Shown here piece by piece: positions 1-8,319 of a DNA stretch of 19,637 nt. The notes below the pieces were generated by a model. The model did not search any database. It saw only the letters and a program-made list of their open reading frames with translations, and was not told the origin of the DNA. Both the position numbers and the translations under genes were made by a program. The DNA lies in the NCBI GenBank assembly GCA_963552605.1, contig CAUVKI010000040.1:1-19637 (forward strand), written 5' to 3'. How positions within the stretch are numbered: position 1 is the first letter of the stretch; each line of letters opens with the position of its first letter. Source of the DNA: CAUVKI01 sp963552605 (GTDB taxonomy: Bacteria; Bacillota; Clostridia; Tissierellales; Peptoniphilaceae).

Positions 1-54
1 TACGCCGATGGTACTTGGTTGGAAACAACTTGGGAGAGTAGGTAGCCGCCGGTT
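1..54 (+). rRNA. rrf: 5S ribosomal RNA, 3' part only
   Basis: The first ~54 bases match the 3' half of a bacterial 5S rRNA: the GATGGTACTTGG segment, a small hairpin, the GGGAGAGTAGG loop-and-stem segment and a terminal GCCGCCGG that would close helix I with the missing 5' end. An intrinsic terminator follows directly, as expected at the end of an rRNA operon. The 5' half and any 16S/23S genes lie outside the window. The exact 3' end is uncertain by a few bases. Confidence 0.88.
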
Positions 55-62
55 TTTAACAG

Positions 63-91
63 GACTGTCTTGACGACAGTCTTTTTTTTTT
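63..91 (+). terminator. Intrinsic terminator of the rRNA operon
   Basis: A 7-bp stem (GACTGTC at 63-69 with GACAGTC at 75-81) and a 5-base loop (TTGAC) are followed by ten T residues (82-91). It stands just behind the 5S gene. The loop also contains a promoter -35 box for the next gene. Confidence 0.85.
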
Positions 92-98
92 GTATAAT
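70..98 (+). promoter_or_regulatory. Sigma-A-type promoter embedded in the rRNA terminator
   Basis: TTGACG at 70-75 and TATAAT at 93-98 are separated by exactly 17 bases, which is the consensus layout. The -35 box occupies the terminator loop, and the descending arm plus T-run form the spacer. Transcription would start near 105, about 38 bases before the ATG at 143. Transcripts that read through the rRNA terminator could also feed the same genes. Confidence 0.75.
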
Positions 99-142
99 CA
101 CCGTGTTAGTTAGTATTACACAATCACGAAAGGAGTGTCGTT

Positions 143-481
143 ATGAAATTCGACAAGAGCTATGAGGATTTGAGGAATAGGCAACTTCAGCTTGCAAAAA
201 AAAGCACTGAGGTTATGGGCGCGTTTCGGGATATGCACGGAAAAATAATTAAAGAAGGCAAGCTTTCCGTCAAGGAAAAGGAATTAATTGCTCTTGGAAT
301 AGCAGTGGCTATACGTTGCGAGGGCTGCATTTTGTCTCATTTAGATGCGTTGAAGGCAGCGGGGGGAACAATTGATGACGTTATTGAGGCAATAGAAGTT
401 GCCGTTTTGATGGGAGGAGGTCCGTCCACGATTTACGGTTCGCTTGCACTTGATATTGCGATGGACACTTATGATAAGTAG
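143..481 (+). CDS. Carboxymuconolactone decarboxylase family protein (AhpD-like)
   Basis: This 112-residue protein belongs to the CMD/AhpD-like all-helical family. The diagnostic Cys-x-x-Cys-x3-His motif is present (C59, C62, H66), inside an IALGIAVAIRCEGC context. In AhpD this redox-active pair reduces partner proteins or peroxides. The length is that of a single CMD domain, so it probably works as an oligomer in the cytoplasm. The ATG start has an AAAGGAG ribosome binding site. It lies 35 bases upstream of a metal-responsive repressor gene and probably shares its transcript, which suggests a redox/metal-stress role (inference). The precise substrate cannot be read from sequence; a simple thiol-disulfide or peroxidase role is as likely as a decarboxylase one. 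Confidence 0.85.
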   Translation: MKFDKSYEDLRNRQLQLAKKSTEVMGAFRDMHGKIIKEGKLSVKEKELIALGIAVAIRCEGCILSHLDALKAAGGTIDDVIEAIEVAVLMGGGPSTIYGSLALDIAMDTYDK

Positions 482-516
482 AGATTGGAATATTTAGAAT
501 ATAAGGAGGGAGCGGT

Positions 517-882
517 ATGGCTTTATTGGAATCCGGAGAGATGTATTTGGAGACCTTGCTGGTACTTAAGAAGGAAAAGGAGAATGTGCGTTCCGCGGAT
601 ATTGTGAGAGCTATGGGGTATAGCCGTCCGAGTGTCAGCAGAGGTATTGCCATTCTCAAGAGGGAGGGTTATGTGACCGTGGGTGAGCACGGTTATATAA
701 ATTTTACCGAAAAGGGAAGAGAAGTCGTGGAGGCTATTTACGAAAAACACGAGACGCTTACCGAGTTTTTCAAAGGCATAGGAGTTGATTCTGAAATTGC
801 GGAGAAAGACGCTTGCCGTATTGAGCATGTTATAAGCGATGAAACTTTTGCAAAATTAAAAGAGCATATGAAAAAAAGTTAA
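517..882 (+). CDS. DtxR-family metal-dependent transcriptional repressor
   Basis: This 121-residue protein has an N-terminal winged helix (about residues 1-65; recognition region YSRPSVSRGIAILKREGYV) and a helical dimerisation/metal-binding domain. It lacks the C-terminal SH3-like domain of long DtxR/IdeR proteins and so has the MntR-type architecture. The visible metal ligands are more DtxR-like: M9, C100, E103 and H104 align by eye with Met10, Cys102, Glu105 and His106 of DtxR. H78 lies where the ancillary site begins. That favours iron over manganese, but this is inference. The ribosome binding site AAGGAGG is at 503-509. The gene is probably cotranscribed with the AhpD-like gene upstream. 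Its targets are not visible in the window. Confidence 0.87.
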   Translation: MALLESGEMYLETLLVLKKEKENVRSADIVRAMGYSRPSVSRGIAILKREGYVTVGEHGYINFTEKGREVVEAIYEKHETLTEFFKGIGVDSEIAEKDACRIEHVISDETFAKLKEHMKKS

Positions 883-887
883 AGAGG

Positions 888-908
888 GGGCTGTCATATG
901 GCAGTCCC
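888..908 (+). terminator. Weak terminator-like hairpin after the DtxR gene
   Basis: A GGG-CTGTC / GGCAG-T-CCC stem with one bulged T and an ATAT loop starts 6 bases after the stop codon. It is followed by TATATTTAT rather than a solid T-run, so termination is likely partial. Confidence 0.4.
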
Positions 909-938
909 TATATTTATGTGGAAGAGGTGCATAATGAT

Positions 939-1759
939 ATGGAAAAACTTAAGATAGAAAAAAATACTGTTCAGGAAACGCTGCTTGTGCCACTATATGG
1001 AAGGAAGATGTGCTCTGAAAAATTTCCTGTATTTTTGCAAAGAGATTATGCGACGGATTGGATTATGATTTTTCGGAATTGGAGAAAAAGAGTAATTCAT
1101 TATTGTATGAATTCGGTTCTCTTGAGGCTGCGATGAGACAGTTGGATATGATGTGGGAGATTAAGGAGTATCTAAAAAAATATCCTAAAGCATCAATTGT
1201 AAATCTCGGCTGCGGTTTGGACGAAACCGGCAAAGCTTGTGATAATGGGTTTTGTAATATCATAAATGTGGATTTTCCGGATATTATACAGGTTCGTGAA
1301 CGGTTGGTTGTTAGTCAGGAGAGAGAAAGAAACATTGCTTGTGATTTAAAAGATTATTCTTGGATTGACGAAGTTGACGGTTCCAATGGAGCCATTTTTT
1401 TTGCTGCGGGAGTGTTTCATTATTTTAAGAGAAATGAAGTAAAATCTTTGGTGTTGGAGCTTTTAAAAAGATATCCCAAGGGATGTTTGGTTTTTGATAG
1501 TGTGGGAAAGTTGGCTCTAAAGCTGATGATGTCGAAAGTGTTAAAGAATATGGGTATTAGCGATGTGGAGGGGTTATTTTATGTGAGTAATCCAAAATCG
1601 GAACTGAATTGGTCGGATAAGATTAGGGTTTCTTCGAGGGGCTATATGTTGGGTTATTATGATATGAAAAGTCCAAATGTAAAGTGTTCTCACCGATTGC
1701 TTGCACGGGCGGCGGATAAAATTATGAAAATGACTATAAATAAAATGGATTTTGAATAG
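939..1759 (+). pseudogene. Class I SAM-dependent methyltransferase (LCM/TcmP-like), frameshifted
   Basis: Two frames together make one methyltransferase. From ATG 939 (GAGG at 924-927 as a possible ribosome binding site) the first frame encodes MEKLKIEKNT...ETLLVPLYGRKMCSEKFP, the usual N-terminus of this family. Near 1025-1037 the homology moves to the -1 frame, which reads AKRLCDGLDYDFSELEKK and continues to 1759. It includes the SAM-binding motif VNLGCGLDETG and a later FAAGVFHYF segment. The family is known for O-methyltransferases related to leucine carboxyl methyltransferase and TcmP; the substrate is unknown. The second frame could start only at TTG 1058, without a ribosome binding site and without the N-terminal region. 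The junction looks like a small deletion. A sequencing error or -1 ribosomal slip at TTTTTG cannot be excluded. The rest of the frame looks intact, so any loss is recent. Confidence 0.75.
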
Positions 1760-1767
1760 AGTTGTAG

Positions 1768-1813
1768 GCTGTCGCTTTGACCTATATTCGTCGGTTGAAG
1801 CGACAGCTTTTTT
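1768..1813 (+). terminator. Intrinsic terminator of the methyltransferase gene
   Basis: A perfect 10-bp stem (GCTGTCGCTT at 1768-1777 with AAGCGACAGC at 1798-1807) extends further with G-T pairs and is followed by six T residues. It works for the + strand only. The opposite strand has the hairpin but no T-run, so it is a poor terminator for the converging citC operon. Confidence 0.8.
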
Positions 1814-1817
1814 AGTT

Positions 1818-2810
1818 TTATGTCAGCTTATTTCCCCAGTGTTTTTTTATTTCAGAGGAATTTTCTAAAAGCACAGATAAAGTTCCTTGAGGAACCAGAT
1901 TTTTTACGGTTTCAAAATCTCCTGAAAGAAAAGCTTTTCTTACATTTGAAGCGGATATTTCCTTTTCAGAAACTTTTATTCGAGGAAAGATTTTTACCGA
2001 GATTTCCGGAGGTAAAATCTCGAGCAGTTTTTTATTATACAGTGCGGTGGAGGGGTCGAAGTTTTCCTCTCCCAAAAATCTTTGTGTGATACTTAAGTTT
2101 TTTGCTATGTGGTTTTTAAAAACAAGTGCGTCTATCTTTGCGTGTTCTTCATTGATTAGCGTTTGTTCTTTAAGAAAGTACGAGGGAAAGATTTCTCTGG
2201 ATATAATCAAAAATCCTCCGCTTCTAAGTTCCACACCGTTTATATTCTTAAGGGAGTTTTCAGCCATTTTAAGTCTTAGTTCGAATGGAAGAGAGTAGTT
2301 GCTTGAGAGCAGGAATACATATAGGTAATCAACTTCTTCTTTTGATTTTTTGATAAGGTGTAGATGTCCCAAGGTGAAAGGGTTTGCGTGAATGACCGCT
2401 GCGCCGATTTTTCCCTTTTGCAGGGGCATTTTTTGTTGCTCCGATATTTTTTGGCGGATAAGAAAAGCTGATTTTTCCGTGCTTGCCAATTCTTTAAACC
2501 CGTTATTTTGAAATTTTTTGCTGTACTCCGGTTTGGTGAAAATGAAAAGGGTGTCTGTTTTGGAAAAAGTTTCTTTGATCCAAAAAGAGAGGAGAAGATC
2601 CAGTATCCCCTCCCCTTGATAGCTTTTGTCAATGACAAAACCTAACAGCAGGCATCCTCTCCTTGCCGAGGCGGCTATTATTTTTTCGTTGTCCATTAGA
2701 ACGGCGGCTTCGTCAAAAGCGTCCGGTTTGATTTCTTGTGATTTGTAAAAATTTTCAAGTTTTAATCTGTTTGTTTCATTTGAAAGGTTGAGTTTTTTTA
2801 TTTCTTCCAT
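1818..2810 (-). CDS. citC: [Citrate (pro-3S)-lyase] ligase / citramalate lyase activating ligase
   Basis: CitC-family ligases use ATP and acetate to acetylate the phosphoribosyl-dephospho-CoA arm of the lyase acyl carrier protein, switching on citrate lyase or, in glutamate fermenters, citramalate lyase. The 330-residue protein has the two expected domains. One is an N-terminal GNAT-like region (acyl-CoA loop GFVIDKSYQGEG, about 57-68). The other is a C-terminal nucleotidyltransferase domain with HANPFTLGH (141-149) and ISASNVR (285-291). It starts with ATG 9 bases after the hydratase beta gene and is the last gene of the operon. The context indicates citramalate lyase as the client, but no lyase alpha, beta or gamma gene is present in the window. 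Confidence 0.93.
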   Translation of the reverse strand: MEEIKKLNLSNETNRLKLENFYKSQEIKPDAFDEAAVLMDNEKIIAASARRGCLLLGFVIDKSYQGEGILDLLLSFWIKETFSKTDTLFIFTKPEYSKKFQNNGFKELASTEKSAFLIRQKISEQQKMPLQKGKIGAAVIHANPFTLGHLHLIKKSKEEVDYLYVFLLSSNYSLPFELRLKMAENSLKNINGVELRSGGFLIISREIFPSYFLKEQTLINEEHAKIDALVFKNHIAKNLSITQRFLGEENFDPSTALYNKKLLEILPPEISVKIFPRIKVSEKEISASNVRKAFLSGDFETVKNLVPQGTLSVLLENSSEIKKHWGNKLT

Positions 2811-2819
2811 TTTTGCCCT

Positions 2820-3368
2820 TTATTCCCCGCTCAAGTATTTTTTTCTGCCCAGCTCATAAAGATTATTTCCTAAGGAGTCAACGGTTACCGTTACGGGAAA
2901 ATTTTCAACTTTCAGTTTTCTTAGAGCTTCGGGACCGAGGTCTTCGTAATCTAAGATTTCACACTCTTTTACTCTGTCTTTAAGTAGCGCCGCAGCTCCT
3001 CCGATTGCTGTGAAATATACTGCACCGTATGTTTTTATTTTTTCTATTACTTCTTTAGATCGTTTTCCTTTTCCGATCATTCCGAGTATTCCCTCACTTA
3101 AAAGCCTTGGAGTGAAAGAGTCCATTCTGTATGAGGAGGTGGGACCGCAAGAGCCTATGATTTCCGAGGGTTTTGACGGGGTTGGACCTACATAGTATAT
3201 ACACGCTCTTTTTAAAGAGAATTTCAGTGTCCCGTTATCCAAATCTTTTATTATTCTTGCGTGCGCCGCGTCTCTTGCGGTGTAGATTATTCCCGATATT
3301 TCTACCATATCCCCCGCTCTCAGGGTTTTTAGTTCTTCAGGGTCAAAAGGAGCGGTAATTTTTTTCAT
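2820..3368 (-). CDS. Mesaconate hydratase (class I fumarase-type) beta subunit
   Basis: This 182-residue protein is the beta half of a two-subunit class I Fe-S hydro-lyase (fumarase, L-tartrate dehydratase, mesaconate hydratase group). The conserved stretch GPTPSKPSEIIGSCGPTSSY followed by RMD is the family signature, and the C-terminal segment ends in a typical beta-domain fold. It would pair with the alpha subunit encoded 14 bases upstream to hydrate mesaconate to (S)-citramalate. Sequence alone does not separate mesaconate hydratase from fumarase or tartrate dehydratase. The assignment rests on its place between methylaspartate ammonia-lyase and CitC. The ATG start is preceded by an AGAGG site. 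Confidence 0.9.
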   Translation of the reverse strand: MKKITAPFDPEELKTLRAGDMVEISGIIYTARDAAHARIIKDLDNGTLKFSLKRACIYYVGPTPSKPSEIIGSCGPTSSYRMDSFTPRLLSEGILGMIGKGKRSKEVIEKIKTYGAVYFTAIGGAAALLKDRVKECEILDYEDLGPEALRKLKVENFPVTVTVDSLGNNLYELGRKKYLSGE

Positions 3369-3382
3369 AATAGACCTCTTTC

Positions 3383-4228
3383 TTATAGCCTGATCGTTGC
3401 ATGACGACTTGCATGACAGTTGATATTTACAGCTACGGGAAGCCCCGCAATGTGTGTGGGATAGGATTCAATTTGCACTTTTAGGGCTGTGGTGTATCCT
3501 CCGTATCCCGCAGGACCTATCCCCAGAGCGTTTATTTCATTTAGGAGTTTTTCTTCCAAGGCTTTGTATTCAGGATTTTGATTGCTTTCATTTAAACTTC
3601 TCATAAGGGAGAGTTTTGAAAGTTCCGCAGCTTTTTCCATAGTTCCACCGATTCCTATTCCCACAACTATGGGAGGACAGGCGTTGGGACCTGCAATTTC
3701 GACGGTTTCCAGTACAAATTTTTTAACTCCTTCAACTCCGTCCGAGGGTTTAAGCATAGCAAGACGAGACATATTTTCGGAACCGAAACCTTTTGCAGCC
3801 AAAGTGATTTCCAATTCATCGCCGGTGATTAAGTGATAGTGAATTACTGCAGGGGTGTTATCTTTGGTATTTTCTCTGGGAAAGAGAGGATCTTTTACCA
3901 CGGATTTTCTCAAATACCCCTCGGTATATCCTCGGCGCACTCCTTCATTTATTGCGTCTTCAATAAATCCTCCCCTGATATGGACTTCCTGTCCGAGCTT
4001 TACAAAAGCTACAACCATTCCCGTGTCCTGACACATAGGGCTTTCAGTTTCACGGGCAAGTCTTTCGTTTTCCAAAATTATGTCGAGGGTGTCTTTTGCT
4101 ATAGGATAGGTTTCTTTCATTCGCATTTCTTTCAAAGCTTCCCTGACATCGGAGGGGAGGAGAATGCTTATACTCCTGCAAGTCTCCTCCACTCTTTTTG
4201 AAATTTCAGTAAATTCTATTTCTTTCAT
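3383..4228 (-). CDS. Mesaconate hydratase (class I fumarase-type) alpha subunit
   Basis: This 281-residue catalytic alpha subunit binds a [4Fe-4S] cluster. The three expected cluster cysteines are visible: C66 in SPMCQDTG, C184 in GPNACPP and C271 in NINCHASRH. The cluster makes the enzyme oxygen sensitive, fitting an anaerobe. The role proposed from context is hydration of mesaconate to citramalate, the third step of the methylaspartate pathway. The start codon overlaps the mal stop by 4 bases, which indicates translational coupling. Fumarase activity is common in this family, and the protein may have both activities. Confidence 0.92.
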   Translation of the reverse strand: MKEIEFTEISKRVEETCRSISILLPSDVREALKEMRMKETYPIAKDTLDIILENERLARETESPMCQDTGMVVAFVKLGQEVHIRGGFIEDAINEGVRRGYTEGYLRKSVVKDPLFPRENTKDNTPAVIHYHLITGDELEITLAAKGFGSENMSRLAMLKPSDGVEGVKKFVLETVEIAGPNACPPIVVGIGIGGTMEKAAELSKLSLMRSLNESNQNPEYKALEEKLLNEINALGIGPAGYGGYTTALKVQIESYPTHIAGLPVAVNINCHASRHATIRL

Positions 4229-5469
4229 TCCGCAGTCCTTTGGATAAGGCGCATAGTGCGATTCATTTCATTTTCCACAATCATAATTCCCTCGTCAACT
4301 CCCATTCCGGGTTTTGCAAGCTGTTGGTCCGCACCTATTCCCATTGAGCAGTTGACCAGAATTTCCGCCGAGAGATTTGTTTCGTTGCAACTTCCTCCGC
4401 AATAGGCTTTTACTCCGTATTTTCTGCACTCAAGTACGGCTTCGATGGTGTTATTCACGCCTCCGAGATCCGGAGTTTTTATTTGAATCATATGCCCCGC
4501 CCCGGCTTTTGCAAAATCAATTACATCTTCCAAAGTGTTGCACCATTCGTCTGCAACAATTTCAACATTTATTTTTTCTTCATCAAGTCGTTTCGTTAGG
4601 TCGGAAAGTAATTTTATTTGGGCTTCTCTCTCCCCGATATCAACAGGTCCTTCAATCCTCAATGAAAAAGGATTTGCCGCTTTTTCAAGCTCTCTGAAAT
4701 AGCTTACCATTTTTTCCAAATCGTTGTTTGTGAAGTCTCCGATTGTACCGTACACATCTATGTGAAATACCGGGTTGTAATCTGAGCTTTGACGTTTGTC
4801 CAAAACTCTTTTTCTTAGCCATTTTACATAGTCCAAAAGTTTTTCGCCCTTTTCTCCGGTTTTATCTTTCACATTGTTGAACAGTCCGTGCGGAAGTACC
4901 GATGCTTTTTTTATAATCATTTTGTCCGCATTCAGATAACGGTCATCTCCGCTTTGTGCAAAAATTGGAACTTTGTTGATTTTTTTGTCGGGAGCGTATT
5001 CATTTCTGACTACTTCCGCCATAGTGATTTTGTTTGAAATTGAAGCGGCATTGAGAATGGCTTGTGTCACTCCGTAGCGAATTGCCGTGTGAAGTTTTTT
5101 TCCGTTAAACAGGTGTCCGTCCACTTTTTCGGCAAGCGGACGAAATTTGCTTACATCTTCACCCACCAATAACTTTTTAATTTCACCCTCGATTATCGGG
5201 ATAAAGTCATTTGCCAGAAACAGCGGATCTCTGCCACCCGCTCCGGAGTATTGAACAGCGGCGCAATCTCCTTTTGCAACCGAGTCGTCCTCCAAGATTA
5301 GCATTACGCTTATGCTCTCTCCCGGCTGACGAACAGCTTTAAATCCTTCCGTTAGGGGTGCACCCTCATAAAACATTCCGTCATGCTCTGCACCGCTTTT
5401 GATAGCCTTTTGATCATCAAAATAAAAGCCTGTAAGTCCGGCTGACGCCACAACATCTTTGATTTTCAC
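4225..5469 (-). CDS. mal: Methylaspartate ammonia-lyase
   Basis: This enolase-superfamily enzyme removes ammonia from (2S,3S)-3-methylaspartate to give mesaconate. The 414-residue protein lines up without offset with the well-studied Clostridium tetanomorphum enzyme as I know it: the catalytic pair H194 (VLPHGLF) and K331 (QIKTPDLGG), and the Mg ligands D238 (HIDVYG), E273 (RIEGP) and D307 (VADEW). It starts at GTG with AAGGAGG eight bases upstream, 17 bases after glmE. It overlaps the hydratase alpha start by 4 bases. All key residues are present, so the enzyme should be active. Confidence 0.96.
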   Translation of the reverse strand: MKIKDVVASAGLTGFYFDDQKAIKSGAEHDGMFYEGAPLTEGFKAVRQPGESISVMLILEDDSVAKGDCAAVQYSGAGGRDPLFLANDFIPIIEGEIKKLLVGEDVSKFRPLAEKVDGHLFNGKKLHTAIRYGVTQAILNAASISNKITMAEVVRNEYAPDKKINKVPIFAQSGDDRYLNADKMIIKKASVLPHGLFNNVKDKTGEKGEKLLDYVKWLRKRVLDKRQSSDYNPVFHIDVYGTIGDFTNNDLEKMVSYFRELEKAANPFSLRIEGPVDIGEREAQIKLLSDLTKRLDEEKINVEIVADEWCNTLEDVIDFAKAGAGHMIQIKTPDLGGVNNTIEAVLECRKYGVKAYCGGSCNETNLSAEILVNCSMGIGADQQLAKPGMGVDEGIMIVENEMNRTMRLIQRTAE

Positions 5470-5486
5470 TCTTTGCCTCCTTAATT

Positions 5487-6932
5487 CTATCCCACAAGTT
5501 TTCCCTGTCCTACTGCAAAAATATCCGATACGGTAAGTTGAAAGTCAACTTTTTTGTCTTCCCACCTTGCTCTATCTTCAAGCTTCTCTCTGTTAAAGTC
5601 TTTGATTTCTTTACTGAAAGGAAGATTGCCCGTATCCAAATAGCGTATATTTCCATCTTTATCTCTCGCGGGCATCACAAGCCCTTGATTGAACTTGGAG
5701 GGTGCAAAGGGAATATCCAACACTCCCGCCTTGAAAGCCGCAATGACTCCCAAGACCAAGTCTCCATGCCCCAGTTCAAAAACCTTATCCAAAATGCTCT
5801 TGGTTTCCCTCTCGATAATTTCTATTTCACCCAGAAGCTCTTTTGAATCCACAAGCCTTTGGTGGCTCAACAGGTTTATTACCATTTTTGTGGCTTTAAT
5901 TCCGTTGGCATTAGCCTCCGCTGTGGGAATACCTATCGCCTCGTGAGGAGTTTTTACGATTACCTTTGTCGCTCCTGCAAGACCTGCCGCAGCCGATCCC
6001 AAGGAAATGACCCCATAGGCTTTTGCCTCGTCCTCCGGAAAACCTCCCATCCATTGATGAAAGACCGTTGAAACATAACAGTCGTGGTAATCGAAATCTT
6101 CCAAATATTCTTTGCACTGTTTTTTTAATGCACGAATGGCGGCTACGTCTTGAGTTATATTTCCGCATTGACCATAACCTACCGTTATGGATTTAACTCC
6201 CTGCTCCGCTGCAAGCAATGCTTCGATTATTGCCACCACATTTGAAGTTGAGGGCGGAACCAATGTACCGGTAAGAGGACCGAAAGGTTCTCTGTTTAAG
6301 TGTATTCCGTTTTCCTCGTAAAACCCCACAAGTCTGTCGCAATATTGCCAACATCTTACGCTATGCTCTATTGAAACGCTTTTTGCGTAGGGTACATTAT
6401 ACGAAATGCCGCCGCCCTCGTTTGAAGTAAATCCGCCTGCATGGATTATTTCTGAAAGAAGTCTTGCATCGGGAGTGCCGTGTCGAGCTTCAACCGGAGA
6501 ATCAACTTCCTCTGTGATTTTTCTTATACTCTCCACCCCGTGATTTACCGCAGGAAAGCCGTTCATTAAAGCCCGTCCTGCCGCAGTTGATTCAGCTATT
6601 CCCCGATCCCCTTCTTCGTAACGATTTTGACGGGTATAAGCGTCTATGGTTGTGGGAAGAAGATCCGCCCCTCCTTGTGTTTCAAGGTATTTTAAAAGGT
6701 TGATATGATCCGCAAGAAGAGGCACCCCGGCTCTCGGTTGAGCAAGAGTGTCTCCTATCTTATCCGCCTTTTCGAGTTTAAGCGCAAAATTCTTTTTGTC
6801 CGGCAATTTCTTAAGATAATCCACATTCGCCTGTAAATCTCTTGCGCCCTCTCCGGTATGCCATGTGGCAAGCACTTCCTCACGCTCTTTGAGCCATTCT
6901 CCCTCGGGGATTTTTCTATTCTTAAGCTCCAA
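5487..6932 (-). CDS. glmE: Glutamate mutase (methylaspartate mutase) epsilon subunit
   Basis: GlmE is the TIM-barrel catalytic subunit of adenosylcobalamin-dependent glutamate mutase. With GlmS it interconverts L-glutamate and (2S,3S)-3-methylaspartate by radical carbon-skeleton rearrangement. At 481 residues it has normal length. Recognisable features include an N-terminal substrate-binding region with QPRAGVPLLADH and a conserved C-terminal segment with GHGDLVLGVIAAF. Start choice: TTG at 6932 directly follows the glmL stop codon (TAGTTG), with an AAGGTGGGA site upstream; no in-frame ATG gives a full-length protein. Termination and re-initiation would couple it to glmL. Confidence 0.95.
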   Translation of the reverse strand: MELKNRKIPEGEWLKEREEVLATWHTGEGARDLQANVDYLKKLPDKKNFALKLEKADKIGDTLAQPRAGVPLLADHINLLKYLETQGGADLLPTTIDAYTRQNRYEEGDRGIAESTAAGRALMNGFPAVNHGVESIRKITEEVDSPVEARHGTPDARLLSEIIHAGGFTSNEGGGISYNVPYAKSVSIEHSVRCWQYCDRLVGFYEENGIHLNREPFGPLTGTLVPPSTSNVVAIIEALLAAEQGVKSITVGYGQCGNITQDVAAIRALKKQCKEYLEDFDYHDCYVSTVFHQWMGGFPEDEAKAYGVISLGSAAAGLAGATKVIVKTPHEAIGIPTAEANANGIKATKMVINLLSHQRLVDSKELLGEIEIIERETKSILDKVFELGHGDLVLGVIAAFKAGVLDIPFAPSKFNQGLVMPARDKDGNIRYLDTGNLPFSKEIKDFNREKLEDRARWEDKKVDFQLTVSDIFAVGQGKLVG

Positions 6933-8318
6933 CTAAATTCCCACCTTTACTAAATGTTTTTTCATAATGCGTATCGCTTTATTTTCGTCTATTGTAGCCA
7001 AAAGCCCCATAGCGGAAAGAATGTAATCATTATCTGCAAAAAATTCGGGTTCCTTCGGCTTTAATGATTCAGGTTCTTCCATATTGAAATTTCCTTCCCT
7101 TAGAATTTCATTCGCTCTACCCGTATAAACCAATACTCCTCCTGTGCCTATTACGGTTTTTGTTCGGGTGAGATCCTTTCCGATTTGCTGTTTGAAAGGA
7201 CCTTGGCAGGAATACAATTCACTGACTTTTCCGGCGTGGCGTGTCATAGAAAGTCTTGTGCAGATTTTTGCCATCGCCACATCAAAATTCAAAGCTCTTT
7301 CATCTTCGGCTACATAGTCGGGGTGGTTAAACCTGAATGTGGTTTCTTTTTCTATGTCGTATTCGTCCCCCACATAACTTTTCAGCATAGAGCGGCTCGC
7401 CCCCTCCACTACTGTCGGAATGGAATATCTCATTCCGAGATCTCCTTCCACGGTTCGCTTGGCATAAGGTTCCTCAAGTCCTCTCAGGATAACTCCGGAT
7501 TGTGCGGGATATCCGTCAGAAAGAGAATGGATATCGGTTGTAGCTCCTCCAATATCCACAACTATCAAGTCTCCAAGCCCCGCCTCTTTTTGAGTGCCTT
7601 TTGACAAAACTTCCGAAGCTTTAAGCACCGCCCTCGGCGTGGGCATAATTATCCCTTTCATACTTTCCGAAATGCGGGTCATACCTTTTGCATGGATTAT
7701 ATTTTTCATAAAAATCCTGCGTATGGTTTCTCTGCTTGACTCCACATTTAGCTGGTTGAGTTTCGGCATTACGTTTTCGGAAATATAGTATTCCACTTTT
7801 TCTTCAAAAATTTCTTCGATATCGTCTAAAGCACTTTTATTCCCTGCAACTACGACGGGAATTTTAACTTCCGCTTCGGAAAGCATTTTTGCATTGTGGA
7901 TTATACATTTATAATTTCCGCCGTCGGTTCCGCCTGCAAGGAGAATAATGTCGATATTTGCTTCGGCGATTTTTTTTGCCTCCCTGCGGTTAAGCTCTCC
8001 GCAAAAGGTATAAAGAACTTTTGCTCCCGCTCCCAGTGCGGCACGCTTGGCAGCTTCCGCCGTCAGTTCATCGACCAAACCTATTGCGACCATCTTAAGC
8101 CCTCCCGCTGCTGAGGAGCAGGCAAGCTTATTAACAATATCCACGGACTTGGGAATGTTTTTCATAAGCTTTTCATAAGCTTTGTTATAGCCCTCAGTCA
8201 CATCGGTTTCGACAGTCGTATAATCTCTGCTTGTGGCGATAAGTTCTTCATTTTCCAAATCGACAAGAGTGAGTTTGGTATTGGTGCTTCCGAAATCGAC
8301 GAATAACGCAGCCTGCAT
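6933..8318 (-). CDS. glmL: GlmL/MutL protein associated with glutamate mutase
   Basis: This 461-residue protein is of the GlmL (MutL) family, encoded between the two glutamate mutase subunits in many fermenters. It has the actin/Hsp70/sugar-kinase ATPase fold: a phosphate-1 motif DFGSTNTK at 8-15, an AGGTDGG loop and a phosphate-2 motif VVDIGGATTD. It is not part of the active mutase. The family is thought to reactivate the holoenzyme by exchanging damaged cobalamin, like diol dehydratase reactivases; this is inferred from fold and context rather than shown by the sequence. It starts with ATG one base after the glmS stop, its ribosome binding site (GGAG) lying inside glmS. Confidence 0.92.
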   Translation of the reverse strand: MQAALFVDFGSTNTKLTLVDLENEELIATSRDYTTVETDVTEGYNKAYEKLMKNIPKSVDIVNKLACSSAAGGLKMVAIGLVDELTAEAAKRAALGAGAKVLYTFCGELNRREAKKIAEANIDIILLAGGTDGGNYKCIIHNAKMLSEAEVKIPVVVAGNKSALDDIEEIFEEKVEYYISENVMPKLNQLNVESSRETIRRIFMKNIIHAKGMTRISESMKGIIMPTPRAVLKASEVLSKGTQKEAGLGDLIVVDIGGATTDIHSLSDGYPAQSGVILRGLEEPYAKRTVEGDLGMRYSIPTVVEGASRSMLKSYVGDEYDIEKETTFRFNHPDYVAEDERALNFDVAMAKICTRLSMTRHAGKVSELYSCQGPFKQQIGKDLTRTKTVIGTGGVLVYTGRANEILREGNFNMEEPESLKPKEPEFFADNDYILSAMGLLATIDENKAIRIMKKHLVKVGI

Positions 8319-8319
8319 A

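Noticed and set aside
918..1136. A separate 72-residue protein starting at GTG 918
   Set aside because: Only its first part is related to a known family, and that part continues in another frame as a methyltransferase; the tail after about 1037 is out-of-frame sequence.
2820..4228. Calling the hydratase pair fumarase or tartrate dehydratase
   Set aside because: The family cannot be separated by eye, but the position between methylaspartate ammonia-lyase and CitC makes mesaconate hydratase the better reading.
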